In this document: piece after piece, positions 49,935 to 60,081 of the stretch
Layout: every line of letters starts with the position of its first letter
Position numbering within the stretch: the first letter of the stretch is position 1
Source: Amorphus coralli DSM 19760
GTDB taxonomy: Bacteria; Pseudomonadota; Alphaproteobacteria; Rhizobiales; Amorphaceae
Assembly: GCF_000374525.1 (NCBI RefSeq)
Contig: NZ_KB894573.1
Location: 263,745 to 327,744 of the forward strand
Length of the DNA: 64,000 bases
Reading direction: 5' to 3'
Position numbers and translations under genes: made by a program
The notes under the pieces: generated by a model
Database searches by the model: none
Told to the model about the DNA's origin: nothing
Seen by the model: the letters and a program-made list of their open reading frames with translations, nothing else

Positions 49935-51142
49935 TACTGGCCTCCGCCGCTGCGGGTGGCGGAGTTGCCGGCCCGGTTGGTCTGCAACTGGTCGAGCGGC
50001 AGGTATGGCACCACGCCGGTTCCGCCGGCCTCGTCACCGATGATGACCTTGTCGGTCCGGCCAAGCACCCGCTCCAGCGTCTCCAGATACATACGTTGAC
50101 GCGTCACGTCCGGCGCCAGGGCGTACTCGGTGTAGATCGCGGAGAAGCGGTCGGCCTGACCCTGAGCCTCGGCGACCACGCGGTCCTTGTAGGCGTTGGC
50201 CTGCTGGACGACCTGGGCCGCCTCGCCTCGCGCTTCCGGCACGACGCGGTTGGCGTAGGAGTTCGCCTCGTTCTGCAGGCGCTCCTGGTCGGCGCGCGCC
50301 GCCTGGACGTCGCGGAAGGCGTCGATGACCTGCTGCGGCGGGTCCACCTTCTGCAGCTGCACCTGCGCGATCTCGATGCCGGACTCGTAATTATCCAGGG
50401 TCTGTTGCATCAGCTCCTGCACTTGGATTTCGATCTGCTGGCGCTCCTGGGTGAGGATCGGCTGGATGTTCTTGGTGCCGACCACCTCGCGCATGGCGCT
50501 CTCGGCGACCGCCTTCACGGTGCCTTCGGGGTTCTGGATGTTGAACAGGTAATCCTCGGCGTTGGAGATCCGCCACTGCACCCGGAAGTCCACATCGACG
50601 ATGTTCTCGTCGCCGGTGAGCATCAGGCTCTCCTCCGGAACGTCGCGGCCCGGGCTGGACACCGAGCCGACATCGCGGATGCCGACGTTCAGCTCGCGGA
50701 TGCGTAGGACGTCCGGCGTGTAGACGGTGCCGATCGGATAGGGCCAGTTGTAGTTCAGGCCCGGCTGGGTCATGCCCCCATAGTGGCCGAGCACCAGCTC
50801 GACGCCGACCTCACCCGGGTTGACGCGGTAGAAGCCCGTGGCCAGCCAGATGGCGCCGACAGCCGCCACGGCGACCAGCGCGCCCTTCATGCCGACGCCG
50901 CGGCCGCCGCCGCCACGCCCGCCGCTGCCGCCGGGGAACACGCGCTTGATGCGATCCTGGCTACGCCGCAGGAGCTCTTCCAGATCCGGCGACTGTCCGC
51001 CACCGCCACCGCCGCCGGGCTTCTGCCCGCCGCCCCAGGGGCCATTGCTGCCACCGCCGCCGCCGCCCCAAGGACCGCCGCCGCCGCCTCCCCACGGGCC
51101 GCCGCTCTTGCCGCCGCCACCGCTCTGATTGCTCCAGGGCAT
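49934..51142 (-). CDS. hflK: HflK, SPFH-domain regulator of the FtsH protease
   Basis: A 402-residue partner of HflC. The N-terminus is a Gly/Trp-rich cytoplasmic tail with GGPWGGGGGG repeats. A membrane helix near 86-103 leads into the SPFH domain (FYRVNPGEVGVELVLGHYGG) and DFRVQWRISNAEDYLF. Size and order are typical. The gene is preceded by a 244-bp region separating it from the amine-oxidase gene, where its promoter must lie. Confidence 0.94.
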   Translation of the reverse strand: MPWSNQSGGGGKSGGPWGGGGGGPWGGGGGGSNGPWGGGQKPGGGGGGGQSPDLEELLRRSQDRIKRVFPGGSGGRGGGGRGVGMKGALVAVAAVGAIWLATGFYRVNPGEVGVELVLGHYGGMTQPGLNYNWPYPIGTVYTPDVLRIRELNVGIRDVGSVSSPGRDVPEESLMLTGDENIVDVDFRVQWRISNAEDYLFNIQNPEGTVKAVAESAMREVVGTKNIQPILTQERQQIEIQVQELMQQTLDNYESGIEIAQVQLQKVDPPQQVIDAFRDVQAARADQERLQNEANSYANRVVPEARGEAAQVVQQANAYKDRVVAEAQGQADRFSAIYTEYALAPDVTRQRMYLETLERVLGRTDKVIIGDEAGGTGVVPYLPLDQLQTNRAGNSATRSGGGQ

Positions 51143-51386
51143 TCGTTCTCCTTGTATCGCTCCGCATTCGCGACCGGCATCCGGGTCTTACCGGCCGGCG
51201 GGAACGGATCGGTCTTGTTCCGTCGCCTTTACCGGGGTGGCAGGCTCACGGTCGACCATAGCATTCCGTGGTCGGTTTATAGGAAACAGCCGGTCTGCTT
51301 TCAACGAAAGCCGCCACCCACCGCACACTTGAACGGGATATAGGCAGGCAGCCGCCCGGTTGCGACCGGGGTGACAGGACAAAGCG

Positions 51387-52649
51387 TCACAAGGACGCGA
51401 CAATTCGCGCCGCCCGCTCCGCGGCCGCCAGCCCCGTCAGGCGCGCGCCGTGCGCGGTGGAGAAGGCGTCGGGCGACGTCGCCTCGCCTGCCAGCAGTAC
51501 CCGCTCGCCGATCGGTTCGCCCAGCCGCGCCCTCAGGTCCGCCTTGCCCGGCAGCGCACACGAGTAGGCGCCGCGGATCAGCGGATCGGAGCCCCAGTGC
51601 GTCGTGTGAACGCGGTGCACCCGGTCACGGATCTCCGACCCGAAGGCGTCGGCGAGCGCGGCCAGCGCGAAGTCCGTCATCGCCGCCGCGCCGGCCTGCT
51701 CCAGCCCGCGCGCCACGCTGCCGCCCAGCTGGCCGATCATCAGCGGCCGGGCGTCGGCATCCTCGTAGACGGTGAAGTTGATGGCCGGCCGGTCCGGATC
51801 GTCCGGATCCATCGTGTCGATGTAGGCCGTGCTGTCGAGACCGGGCAGCGGACAGTCGAAGGAAATAGCCACCTTCTCCGCGTGACCGGTGGGGCACGCG
51901 GCGATCGCTTCGGCAGCATCCACCGGCAGCTCCGGCGTAAAACGGATGCCGCCTTCGGCCAGCACGTTGGTGGAAACGGTCACGATCGCGGCCTTCGCAT
52001 GGACGGTGCCGGCGCTCGTCTCCGCCCGCACGCCCCTGCCCGACCAGTCGATGTGCGTCACCGCCACCCCGGTCCTGACCGGCACGTCGCGTCCGGCCCG
52101 GGCCACCAGCGCCCCGTAGCCGTCAAGAACCGGCCAGTTCTCGCCGGTATCGGCATAACGGCAGAGATCGAGGGTGGAAATCTGCGGTGCATCGAGGGCG
52201 GAAAGGAGCCGCATCCAGTGCAGCGCCAACGGCGCCCACTCTGTCGGCGGATCGATGACATCGGCCGCCGCCACGTCGAGGCCGCGCTCCCCGGCCGCTT
52301 CGGCCGCGCGGAAGGCACCCTGCACCGCCTCCCAGGCCGCCGCGCGGGTCTCATCGTCGGCCAGCCTGTCCTTCAGATAGAGATGGGCCGCGCGCCGGCT
52401 GGACCGCATCAGGTAGCGATGGTCCAGTGCATCGGCGATGGGCCGGAACGGGTTCCGCGATGCCGAGTGCATCCAGTGACAGCCGAGATCGAACGGCACC
52501 CCGAAGACCGACGTGTCGGTGAAGGCGCGCCCGCCGACCCGCTCGGCCGCCTCCACCACGATGGCCTCCACCCCGGTCTCGCGAAGCCGTTCGCCGGCGG
52601 CAAGGCCCGCGGCACCGGCGCCCACCACGACAATGTCGGTGTCGGTCAT
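51387..52649 (-). CDS. FAD-dependent amine oxidase family protein
   Basis: A 420-residue flavoprotein. The N-terminal dinucleotide fold is IVVVGAGAAGLAAGERL, followed by ERVGGRAFT, and the C-terminal FAD region is ERVLLAGEATSPDAFSTAHG, as in flavin monoamine oxidases. The substrate is unknown. Its start overlaps the folA stop by ATGA (52646-52649), so it is probably co-transcribed with folA. Relatives usually have folA or thyA next to hflK directly, so this gene appears to be an addition. Confidence 0.85.
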   Translation of the reverse strand: MTDTDIVVVGAGAAGLAAGERLRETGVEAIVVEAAERVGGRAFTDTSVFGVPFDLGCHWMHSASRNPFRPIADALDHRYLMRSSRRAAHLYLKDRLADDETRAAAWEAVQGAFRAAEAAGERGLDVAAADVIDPPTEWAPLALHWMRLLSALDAPQISTLDLCRYADTGENWPVLDGYGALVARAGRDVPVRTGVAVTHIDWSGRGVRAETSAGTVHAKAAIVTVSTNVLAEGGIRFTPELPVDAAEAIAACPTGHAEKVAISFDCPLPGLDSTAYIDTMDPDDPDRPAINFTVYEDADARPLMIGQLGGSVARGLEQAGAAAMTDFALAALADAFGSEIRDRVHRVHTTHWGSDPLIRGAYSCALPGKADLRARLGEPIGERVLLAGEATSPDAFSTAHGARLTGLAAAERAARIVASL

Positions 52650-53194
52650 GACCGGTTCTCTCCCGCGTTCGCCCTGCGCCGGTAGGTCACGAAGCTCATG
52701 GCGTGGTCGTCGCGCGCGCCGGCCGGCAGCTCGCTGCGGTCCCTGGCCTCCCATGCGGCCGGATCGATGGCCGGAAACACCGCGTCGCCCTCGATCCGGG
52801 CGTGGACGTGGGTGATCTCCAGCCGGTCGGCGAGCGGCAGCGCCTCGGCGTAGATCTGGCCGCCGCCCACCACCATGATCTCCGCCACGTCGTGCTGGCG
52901 GGCATCCGCTGCGGCCCGCTCGAGGGCGGCGGCGAGGTTCGGCGCGGTCTCGATCCCGTCGGCGGTGAAGCCGGCATCCCGCGTCACGACGATGGTGCGC
53001 CGGCCGGGCAGCGCCTTGCCGATGGACTGGAACGTCTTGCGCCCCATGACCATCGGCTTGCCCATGGTCAGCGCCTTGAACCTCTTGAAGTCGCTGGAAA
53101 GGTGCCAGGGCATGGCATTGTCGCGACCGATCACGCCGGTTTCCGATACCGCCGCGACCAGCACGATTGCGGACCTGCCCTCCGACCCGCTCAC
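52646..53194 (-). CDS. folA: Dihydrofolate reductase FolA
   Basis: A 182-residue enzyme reducing dihydrofolate to tetrahydrofolate. Motifs: VLVAAVSETGVIGRDNAMPWHL (substrate site), MGKPMVMGRKTFQSIGKALPGR (NADPH site) and VVGGGQIYAEAL. The start is a GTG at 53194 that overlaps the GNAT gene stop (GTGA), from which the normal N-terminus follows after about ten residues. It works with ThyA, whose gene lies upstream in the same direction. Confidence 0.94.
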   Translation of the reverse strand: MSGSEGRSAIVLVAAVSETGVIGRDNAMPWHLSSDFKRFKALTMGKPMVMGRKTFQSIGKALPGRRTIVVTRDAGFTADGIETAPNLAAALERAAADARQHDVAEIMVVGGGQIYAEALPLADRLEITHVHARIEGDAVFPAIDPAAWEARDRSELPAGARDDHAMSFVTYRRRANAGENRS

Positions 53195-53676
53195 GGCGCC
53201 AGCCGGCCCGCCGCGGCAAGCCCGTCGCCGGAGAGCCGGTAGATGCTCCACTCCGATAACGGCCTCGCCCCGAGGCTCTCGTAGAAGGCGATGGACGGCG
53301 CGTTCCAGTTCAGCACCGACCATTCCATTCGGCCGAGGCCCTCCTTCACGCAGCGCGCCGCAAGCCCGGTCAAGAGCGCCTTGCCGATGCCGTGGCCCCG
53401 CTTGTCGGGATCGACGAACAGATCCTCCAGCCAGATGCCGTGCCGGCCGACGAAGGTGGAGAATGTGTAGAACCAGAGCGCGAAGCCCACCGGCTCGCCG
53501 TCGAGGAGCGCGATGTCGCAGAAGGCGCGCGGCGCCGGCGAAAACAGCGCGGCGGCCAGATCCTCCTCGCTGGTGCGCACGTCGTCGAGCATGCGCTCGT
53601 ATTCGGCGAGATCGCGGATCAGGCGCAGGATGGTGGCGGTATCGTCCGGTTCCGCCGGGCGGATGGTCAGGGCCAA
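53191..53676 (-). CDS. GNAT family N-acetyltransferase
   Basis: A 161-residue acetyltransferase of the diamine/SSAT-like branch. The acetyl-CoA loop is DPDKRGHGIGKALL, preceded by GIWLEDLFV and followed by LNWNAPSIAFYESLGA. The start is a TTG at 53676 with GGAGG 5 nt upstream. The acceptor substrate is unknown. It is coupled to folA by a 4-nt overlap. Confidence 0.88.
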   Translation of the reverse strand: MALTIRPAEPDDTATILRLIRDLAEYERMLDDVRTSEEDLAAALFSPAPRAFCDIALLDGEPVGFALWFYTFSTFVGRHGIWLEDLFVDPDKRGHGIGKALLTGLAARCVKEGLGRMEWSVLNWNAPSIAFYESLGARPLSEWSIYRLSGDGLAAAGRLAP

Positions 53677-53749
53677 GAGGGCCTCCCGATTGTCGAGCCG
53701 CTCCCGGCCGCCCCCGCCGCTCCGCCCGGGTGCGGAGCGAAATGCCGGG

Positions 53750-54079
53750 TCAGTGCGCGACCGTCTTGGAGAAGGTGTTGATGATGACGACGCCGCCGAT
53801 GATGAACGCCATGCCGATCATCGCCGGAACGTCGAGCATTTCCTTGTAGATCACCGCGCCGGCGATGGCGACCAGCACGATGCCCAGGCCCGCCCAGATG
53901 GCGTAGACGATGCCGATGGGCATCATCCGGATGGTGAGCGTCAGGAAATAGAACGAGCAGAGATAGCAGGCGAACATCGCCACGGTCAGCCCGATGCGGC
54001 TGAACCCGTCGGTCGCCTTCAGCATGCTCGTCGCGATCACCTCGAACAGGATCGCGAGGCTGAGCGTCACATAGTGCAC
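53750..54079 (-). CDS. SMR family multidrug efflux transporter (EmrE-like)
   Basis: A 109-residue protein with four transmembrane helices. The essential Glu13 in TM1 (AILFEVIATSMLKATDGF) and YAIWAGLGIVLV in TM3 mark the EmrE/Qac branch that exports quaternary cations against protons. The start is GTG 54079 with GGGAGG upstream. It lies 55 bp after thyA. Guanidinium exporters of the same family have a different TM3 pattern. Confidence 0.9.
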   Translation of the reverse strand: MHYVTLSLAILFEVIATSMLKATDGFSRIGLTVAMFACYLCSFYFLTLTIRMMPIGIVYAIWAGLGIVLVAIAGAVIYKEMLDVPAMIGMAFIIGGVVIINTFSKTVAH

Positions 54080-54134
54080 GGGATGGCCTCCCCTTGCGCG
54101 ACCGCCGGCGCGGCTGACCGGTCCGGGCGGACGG

Positions 54135-54932
54135 TCAGACCGCCACCGCGGCGCGGATGTGCGGATGCGGATCGTAGTCGTCCACGCGGATGTGCTCGTA
54201 GCGGAACGCGAACAGATCGTCGACCGACGGGTCGAGATGCAATGTCGGCAGCGCCCGCGGCGCCCGGCTCAGCTGCAGCTCGGCTTGCTCGATATGGTTC
54301 TCGTAGAGATGGGCGTCGCCGAAGGTGTGGATGAAATCCCCTGCGTCCAGCCCCGTCACCTGCGCCACCATGTGGGTCAGGAGCGCGTAGGAGGCGATGT
54401 TGAACGGCACGCCGAGGAAGATGTCGGCGGAGCGCTGGTAGAGCTGGCAGGAGAGCCGCCCGTCGGCCACGTAGAACTGGAACAGGCAGTGGCACGGCGG
54501 CAGCGCCATCTCGGGAATGTCGGACGGGTTCCAGGCCGACACCACGAGGCGGCGCGAATTCGGGTTGGTACGGATCTGCTCCACGAGCTCGGCGATCTGG
54601 TCGATGGTGCCGCCGTCCGGCGTGGCCCAGGAGCGCCACTGCCGCCCGTAGACGGGACCCAGCTCACCGGTGTCCGGATCGGCCCACTCGTCCCAGATGG
54701 ACACGCCGTGGGCGTTGAGGTCACGGGCGTTGGTGCTGCCGGCCAGGAACCAGAGAAGCTCGTGGACGACGGACTTCAAATGCACCTTCTTCGTGGTGAC
54801 GAGCGGAAAGCCCTCGGCCAGGTCGAAGCGCATCTGGTGCCCGAACACCGAGCGCGTCCCGGTGCCGGTCCGGTCGCCCTTGCGCGTGCCCTCGGAGAGC
54901 ACCCGCTCCATGAGCTCGTGATACTGGCGCAT
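54135..54932 (-). CDS. thyA: Thymidylate synthase ThyA
   Basis: A 265-residue enzyme making dTMP from dUMP and methylene-tetrahydrofolate. [18 protein letters not shown], the catalytic Cys147 in [11 protein letters not shown], the [20 protein letters not shown] block and HLYENHIEQ are all conserved. The start ATG 54932 gives the standard [13 protein letters not shown]-terminus. It provides the dihydrofolate that FolA recycles. Confidence 0.96.
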   Translation of the reverse strand: MRQYHELMERVLSEGTRKGDRTGTGTRSVFGHQMRFDLAEGFPLVTTKKVHLKSVVHELLWFLAGSTNARDLNAHGVSIWDEWADPDTGELGPVYGRQWRSWATPDGGTIDQIAELVEQIRTNPNSRRLVVSAWNPSDIPEMALPPCHCLFQFYVADGRLSCQLYQRSADIFLGVPFNIASYALLTHMVAQVTGLDAGDFIHTFGDAHLYENHIEQAELQLSRAPRALPTLHLDPSVDDLFAFRYEHIRVDDYDPHPHIRAAVAV

Positions 54933-55097
54933 CCGCCGCCTCCGAATCGTGCCGTTTGCGTGTGGTCCATCATTCCCACAGCCGGTGCCCCGCGCCAATC
55001 GCGCCGGCCGCCCTGCGGGCCCCGATGTGGACAATTTCAGTTTGGCGATGATGCGGCAGCGGCACCGAAGGGGCTTTCGGAGCGGCCCGGAGGTGCC

Positions 55098-55437
55098 TAT
55101 ATTCGATCTGCCAGCGACGGTTGGCTACGGCGATAAACGGCCAGTGTAATAAACCCATGGGACCCGGGGGCAGTACCCGGCGCCTCCACCAGAGCCCACG
55201 ACAGGCGGTCGTGGGTTGCGGCGGGGGCGAAACAGGATCGACCAGGGCGTAAAGACTGGGCTTTCGCTCGGCATGGTACCACCGATATCGGGCCAAACAT
55301 TATAGTTGCCAACGACAACTATGCTGAGGCTCGTCTCGCTGCGTAATGCAGTGCGATACCTCTTTTAAGTCCTTGCCGGTAGCACGGTAAGGCGGGGTCC
55401 CGGGGGCACCTGGCAACAGAAGCCCCCACTTTGATTC
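55098..55437 (+). ncRNA. ssrA: Two-piece (circularly permuted) tmRNA
   Basis: This is an alphaproteobacterial permuted tmRNA. The acceptor half comes first and ends in an encoded CCA (55189-55191). The acceptor stem pairs CGCCTCC (55181-55187) with GGGGGCG (55223-55229), with one G-U pair. Between them lies an excised loop with the hairpin CCCACGAC/GTCGTGGG. The coding half then runs GGGGGCGAAACAGGATCGAC and holds the tag frame at 55308-55346, encoding ANDNYAEARLAA and a stop. A GGGGGC/GCCCCC helix (55402-55407 with 55422-55427) closes it. A -10-like TATATT is at 55098. The 5' and 3' ends are approximate. Confidence 0.95.
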
Positions 55438-55511
55438 CTGGCCTTGTGTGGTATGGGCATGGGCGCCCGGGCCCACGGGGGCCACCACTGCGAGAGCGAG
55501 GATTTTCCCAC

Positions 55512-56048
55512 ATGGCCGACGACCTGATCCGCTACGACGTCCTGGTTCAGGAGTCCCTGCGCGGTGTCGTCAGGAAAGTCCTCAAGGAGGTCGCCGAGAG
55601 CGGCCTGCCCGGCGATCATCATTTCTACATCGCCTTCGACACCGGCGCCCCGGGCGTGCGCATCTCGTCGCGCCTGCGCGAGCAGTATCCGGAAGAGATG
55701 ACGGTGGTCATGCAGCACCAGTTCTGGGAGCTGTCGGTGACGGAGCACGCCTTCGAGGTGGGGTTGTCGTTCGGCGGCGTGCCCGAGCGGCTGCTGGTTC
55801 CGTTCTCCTCCATCAAGGGCTTCTTCGATCCCTCGGTCCAGTTCGGGCTTCAGTTCGAGCCGCACGAGACCGACGAGGCAAAGGAAGGCTCCAGCGCGGA
55901 CATCGCCGCCACGCCCGCTCCTGCCGCCATGCAGGACGATGCGCCGGGCGGCGCTCCCGATCACGTGGCGGAAGAGGCCGCCGACGTCGACGAGCGCCCC
56001 GACGGGGCCGAGGTCGTCTCCCTCGACGCCTTCCGCAAGAAGACCTGA
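55512..56048 (+). CDS. sspB: SspB family ClpXP adaptor
   Basis: A 178-residue adaptor that binds ssrA tags and delivers tagged proteins to ClpXP. The folded domain (about 1-120) has DHHFYIAFDTGAPGVRISSR, EEMTVVMQHQFWEL and FGGVPERLLVPFSSIKGFFD. A flexible acidic linker leads to the C-terminal ClpX-docking peptide EVVSLDAFRKKT. It is an alphaproteobacterial SspB. It directly follows ssrA, the gene for the tag it recognises. Confidence 0.93.
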   Translation: MADDLIRYDVLVQESLRGVVRKVLKEVAESGLPGDHHFYIAFDTGAPGVRISSRLREQYPEEMTVVMQHQFWELSVTEHAFEVGLSFGGVPERLLVPFSSIKGFFDPSVQFGLQFEPHETDEAKEGSSADIAATPAPAAMQDDAPGGAPDHVAEEAADVDERPDGAEVVSLDAFRKKT

Positions 56049-56083
56049 CGGCCGACGCTCCGGCCCAACGCGAGCCCTGCGCG

Positions 56084-56680
56084 ATGATCACCCTCTACTG
56101 GTGCCCCCAGACCCGCTCGCAGCGGATTGCCTGGCTGCTGGAAGAGACGGGCCTCGACTACGAGCGCTGCAAGGTGGACGTGCGCGTGCCGGAAACGCTT
56201 CCGGCGGAGTTTCGCGCCGCCAGCCCGATGGGCAAGGTGCCTGCACTCCGCGACGGTGACACCACGGTGTGGGATTCCGCCGCCATCTGCGCCTACATCG
56301 CCGACCACTATCCCGAGACCGGCCTTGCCCCGAAGCCCGCGCATCCCGATCGCGCGCGCTTCCTGCAATGGCTGATCTTCACGCCCAGCGTCATCGAGCC
56401 CGCCGTGTCCGAACGGGTATGGGGCTGGACCCCGTCGCCCGAGCGCAATGCATGGGGCGATTTCGACAAGATGATCGCCGCCTTCGAGACGGGCCTCGGC
56501 GACCGTCCGTGGATCATGGGCAACGCCTTCTCGGCCGCCGACATCATGCTCGGATCCTCGGCCGTGTTCCTGCGCCAGTTCGCCATCCTGCCCGACAGCG
56601 CGGTGCTGAACGCCTATGCCGACCGCTGCGAGGCGCGCCCCGCCTTCCGCCGCGCCCTCGCCTTCGAAGAGGCCGGCTGA
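56084..56680 (+). CDS. Glutathione S-transferase family protein
   Basis: A 198-residue GST. The N-terminal thioredoxin-like domain (MITLYWCPQTRSQRIAWLLE; SPMGKVPALRDGDTTVWDSAAI with the cis-Pro and SA glutathione site) and an all-helical C-terminal domain (NAFSAADIMLGSS) are present. The co-substrate is unknown. It lies 35 bp after sspB, perhaps in the same transcript. Confidence 0.9.
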   Translation: MITLYWCPQTRSQRIAWLLEETGLDYERCKVDVRVPETLPAEFRAASPMGKVPALRDGDTTVWDSAAICAYIADHYPETGLAPKPAHPDRARFLQWLIFTPSVIEPAVSERVWGWTPSPERNAWGDFDKMIAAFETGLGDRPWIMGNAFSAADIMLGSSAVFLRQFAILPDSAVLNAYADRCEARPAFRRALAFEEAG

Positions 56681-56742
56681 GCCAGCCCTTTCCGCCGGGC
56701 TCCTTTCCCCTATCATTGTTGGGGACAGAGGGAGGCTGGCGC

Positions 56743-57636
56743 ATGACGTCCCATCGCTTCTTTTCCGGCCTATCGGCCCCGTTGCAGCACCTGCTGCGCC
56801 TCGGGTTCCTCGCAGTCGCGCTTGCCGCTTCCGCGGTGCTGGCCGTCCCCGCCGCGGCCCAGTCCTTCGCCCCCTCCATGTGCCAGGCCGTGGCCCAATC
56901 GCTTCCCGGGGCCCGCTTCGCCGCGCTGATGCCGCAGGTCCCTGCCCGCCCGCTGCCGGTCCTGCCCAGCGCGACCGACACCGGCAGGTCCGTGACCATC
57001 ACGTTCGTCGGTCATGCCACCTTCCGCATCGAGACGCCCGGCGGCGTGATCATCGTGACCGACTATTCCGGCCCCGCCGGCTCCGGCCCGGTCCCCACCG
57101 TCGCCACCATGAACCACGCCCATTCGTCGCATTGGACGAATACGCCCGATCCTCGCATCGAACACGTGCTGCCCGGCTGGAACCCCGATGGCGGCCCGGC
57201 CGATCACCATCTGCTGGTCGGCGACGTCCTCATCCGCAACGTTTCCACCGACATCCGCTCGTGGGAGCGCGGGCTCGAACTCGACGGAAATTCGATCTTC
57301 ATCTTCGAGGTGGCGGATCTGTGCATCGGCCACCTCGGTCACCTGCACCAGGTGCTGGAGGACGATCACATCGCCCTTATCGGCCGGCTCGACGTGGTGA
57401 TGGTGGCCGTCGACGGAACCTACACGATGAGCCAGGAATCCGTCGTTCAGGTCGTGCAGCGGCTGCGCGCCCGCATCGTTCTGCCCATGCACTATTTCTC
57501 GGCGTGGCGGCTGAACGAGTTCCTGGACGATGTGCGCCCGGACCTCGCCATCGATATCCGCTCGGATCCGACGATGACGGTGTCCCTCGCCACCCTCCCG
57601 CGCGAGCCGACCGTGGTGGTGCTGCCAGGCTATTGA
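56743..57636 (+). CDS. Exported metallo-beta-lactamase-fold protein, UlaG-like
   Basis: A 297-residue protein with a signal peptide (cleavage near AAAQ at 40). The fold is UlaG-like: TFVGHATFRIETPGG near 88 and IVLPMHYFS near the end. The main metal motif reads HAHSSH (125-130), where the family has HxHxDH, and a second motif reads HLGHLH (197-202), where relatives have HLGDLG. Both aspartate ligands are thus replaced. It may bind metal differently or have lost hydrolase activity. ATG 56743 has GGGAGG upstream. Confidence 0.85.
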   Translation: MTSHRFFSGLSAPLQHLLRLGFLAVALAASAVLAVPAAAQSFAPSMCQAVAQSLPGARFAALMPQVPARPLPVLPSATDTGRSVTITFVGHATFRIETPGGVIIVTDYSGPAGSGPVPTVATMNHAHSSHWTNTPDPRIEHVLPGWNPDGGPADHHLLVGDVLIRNVSTDIRSWERGLELDGNSIFIFEVADLCIGHLGHLHQVLEDDHIALIGRLDVVMVAVDGTYTMSQESVVQVVQRLRARIVLPMHYFSAWRLNEFLDDVRPDLAIDIRSDPTMTVSLATLPREPTVVVLPGY

Positions 57637-57640
57637 ACCC

Positions 57641-57665
57641 GCGATCCGGCAAGGTTCCGGATCGC
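57641..57665. terminator. Hairpin between two convergent genes
   Basis: A perfect 9-bp stem GCGATCCGG (57641-57649) with CCGGATCGC (57657-57665) and a 7-nt loop, 5 bp from each stop codon. No T-run on either side. Confidence 0.55.
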
Positions 57666-57670
57666 CTGGC

Positions 57671-58522
57671 TCAGCCGTAGCTGGACCATTTTTCCAGGTC
57701 GACGTTGGTGATCATCCCGATTGGCCGGCCGTTCGGCGTTCCCGTGTCCGTGACGAACACGTCTCGGCAGGGATAGCCGCGCGCCGTCACCTCATCCATG
57801 GCCTTCTTCACGTCGGCCAAGGTCGCATCCGGCCCGACGAAGCCGACGGAATTTCTGAACCTGGGCGAGACCTCGCCGTCCTCGAGGAACTCGGCCAGCG
57901 TGGCCGCCGAAGCCGCTGCATCGGCACTGGTCGGCCGCACTCCATGCCTGAGCGCAAAGTCTTTCACCACGGAGTCGTGCACGATCCCGTAGAGCCGGTC
58001 CCGGCTGCTGCTGAAGACCGGCAGCCGGCCGATCTTCTCCGATGCGAGAAAATCCAGCACGCCCGTCTTGAAGTTCACCCCCTGCCAGCCGGCGTCGTCC
58101 GCCGCGATCCCCCTGACCGAGGAGACCGGCATCATGGCCCTCTGCACCGGAATCTGGCGAAGCCGCGCATCGCGGGTTTCCGCGAAGGTCAGCCGCGCCT
58201 GATTGGACGCGGTCTGGAAGCTGTCGTTAGTGAAGTAGAAGGCGAGCACGGTGCCAACCCATGTCCCGATCATCGGAAGCAGCGCGAACACGAACTTCTC
58301 GATCAGGTCGGTTGCCGTAGCGAGGTCTTTGGCGCCGAAATAGGCTGTTCGCGCGGCGTAGCCGATGACCAGCGCCAGCATCAGGAGTATCGCGCCAGAC
58401 GACAGGATAACGGCGCGGGCAATCTTTCCCCTCACCGCCGCATTGAGATCCGTGCCGGCGCCGGGCGCGGCTGCAGCTGTGGCTGATCCGGCCGCGCCGA
58501 CGGCACCATGGGGTTCCGACAT
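57671..58522 (-). CDS. Membrane protein with CBS-like domain, unknown function
   Basis: A 283-residue protein. An Ala/Gly-rich N-terminus leads to two transmembrane helices (VILSSGAILLMLALVIGYAA and FALLPMIGTWVGTVLAFYF), then a cytosolic region of about 180 residues that looks like a CBS pair (IGRLPVFSSSRDRLYGIVHDS; VFVTDTGTPNGRPIGMITNVDL). CBS pairs often bind adenine nucleotides. I do not recognise a named family. It is divergent from fumC. Confidence 0.7.
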   Translation of the reverse strand: MSEPHGAVGAAGSATAAAAPGAGTDLNAAVRGKIARAVILSSGAILLMLALVIGYAARTAYFGAKDLATATDLIEKFVFALLPMIGTWVGTVLAFYFTNDSFQTASNQARLTFAETRDARLRQIPVQRAMMPVSSVRGIAADDAGWQGVNFKTGVLDFLASEKIGRLPVFSSSRDRLYGIVHDSVVKDFALRHGVRPTSADAAASAATLAEFLEDGEVSPRFRNSVGFVGPDATLADVKKAMDEVTARGYPCRDVFVTDTGTPNGRPIGMITNVDLEKWSSYG

Positions 58523-58590
58523 CTCATGCTCCTCTACCCGCTACGGCTGAACTCGGAACTGAAACACTTTATACGAGTATTCCTTAATAA

Positions 58591-58605
58591 TCGCAATCAT
58601 TGCGA
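58591..58605. promoter_or_regulatory. 15-bp perfect palindrome upstream of fumC
   Basis: TCGCAATCATTGCGA is a perfect palindrome about a central C, in an A+T-rich stretch (58555-58605) of the 166-bp divergent region before fumC. The TGCAAT-N-ATTGCA-like form resembles Fur/Mur-superfamily operators, but I cannot assign the regulator. Confidence 0.5.
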
Positions 58606-58688
58606 GCCGCCCCGCGCATTGCGCCATCGGCCCCTACCGGCTAGATCAACCGGCACAGATCATCGTGCTTTCCGGGAGATCCGCCGAC

Positions 58689-60080
<1,392 letters not shown>

Positions 60081-60081
60081 A

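Noticed and set aside
58641-58660. Short inverted repeats before fumC (CCGGCTAGATCAACCGG) as a FixK site
   Set aside because: The spacing and arms do not fit TTG(A/C)-N6-(T/G)CAA, and similar weak repeats are frequent in this GC-rich DNA.
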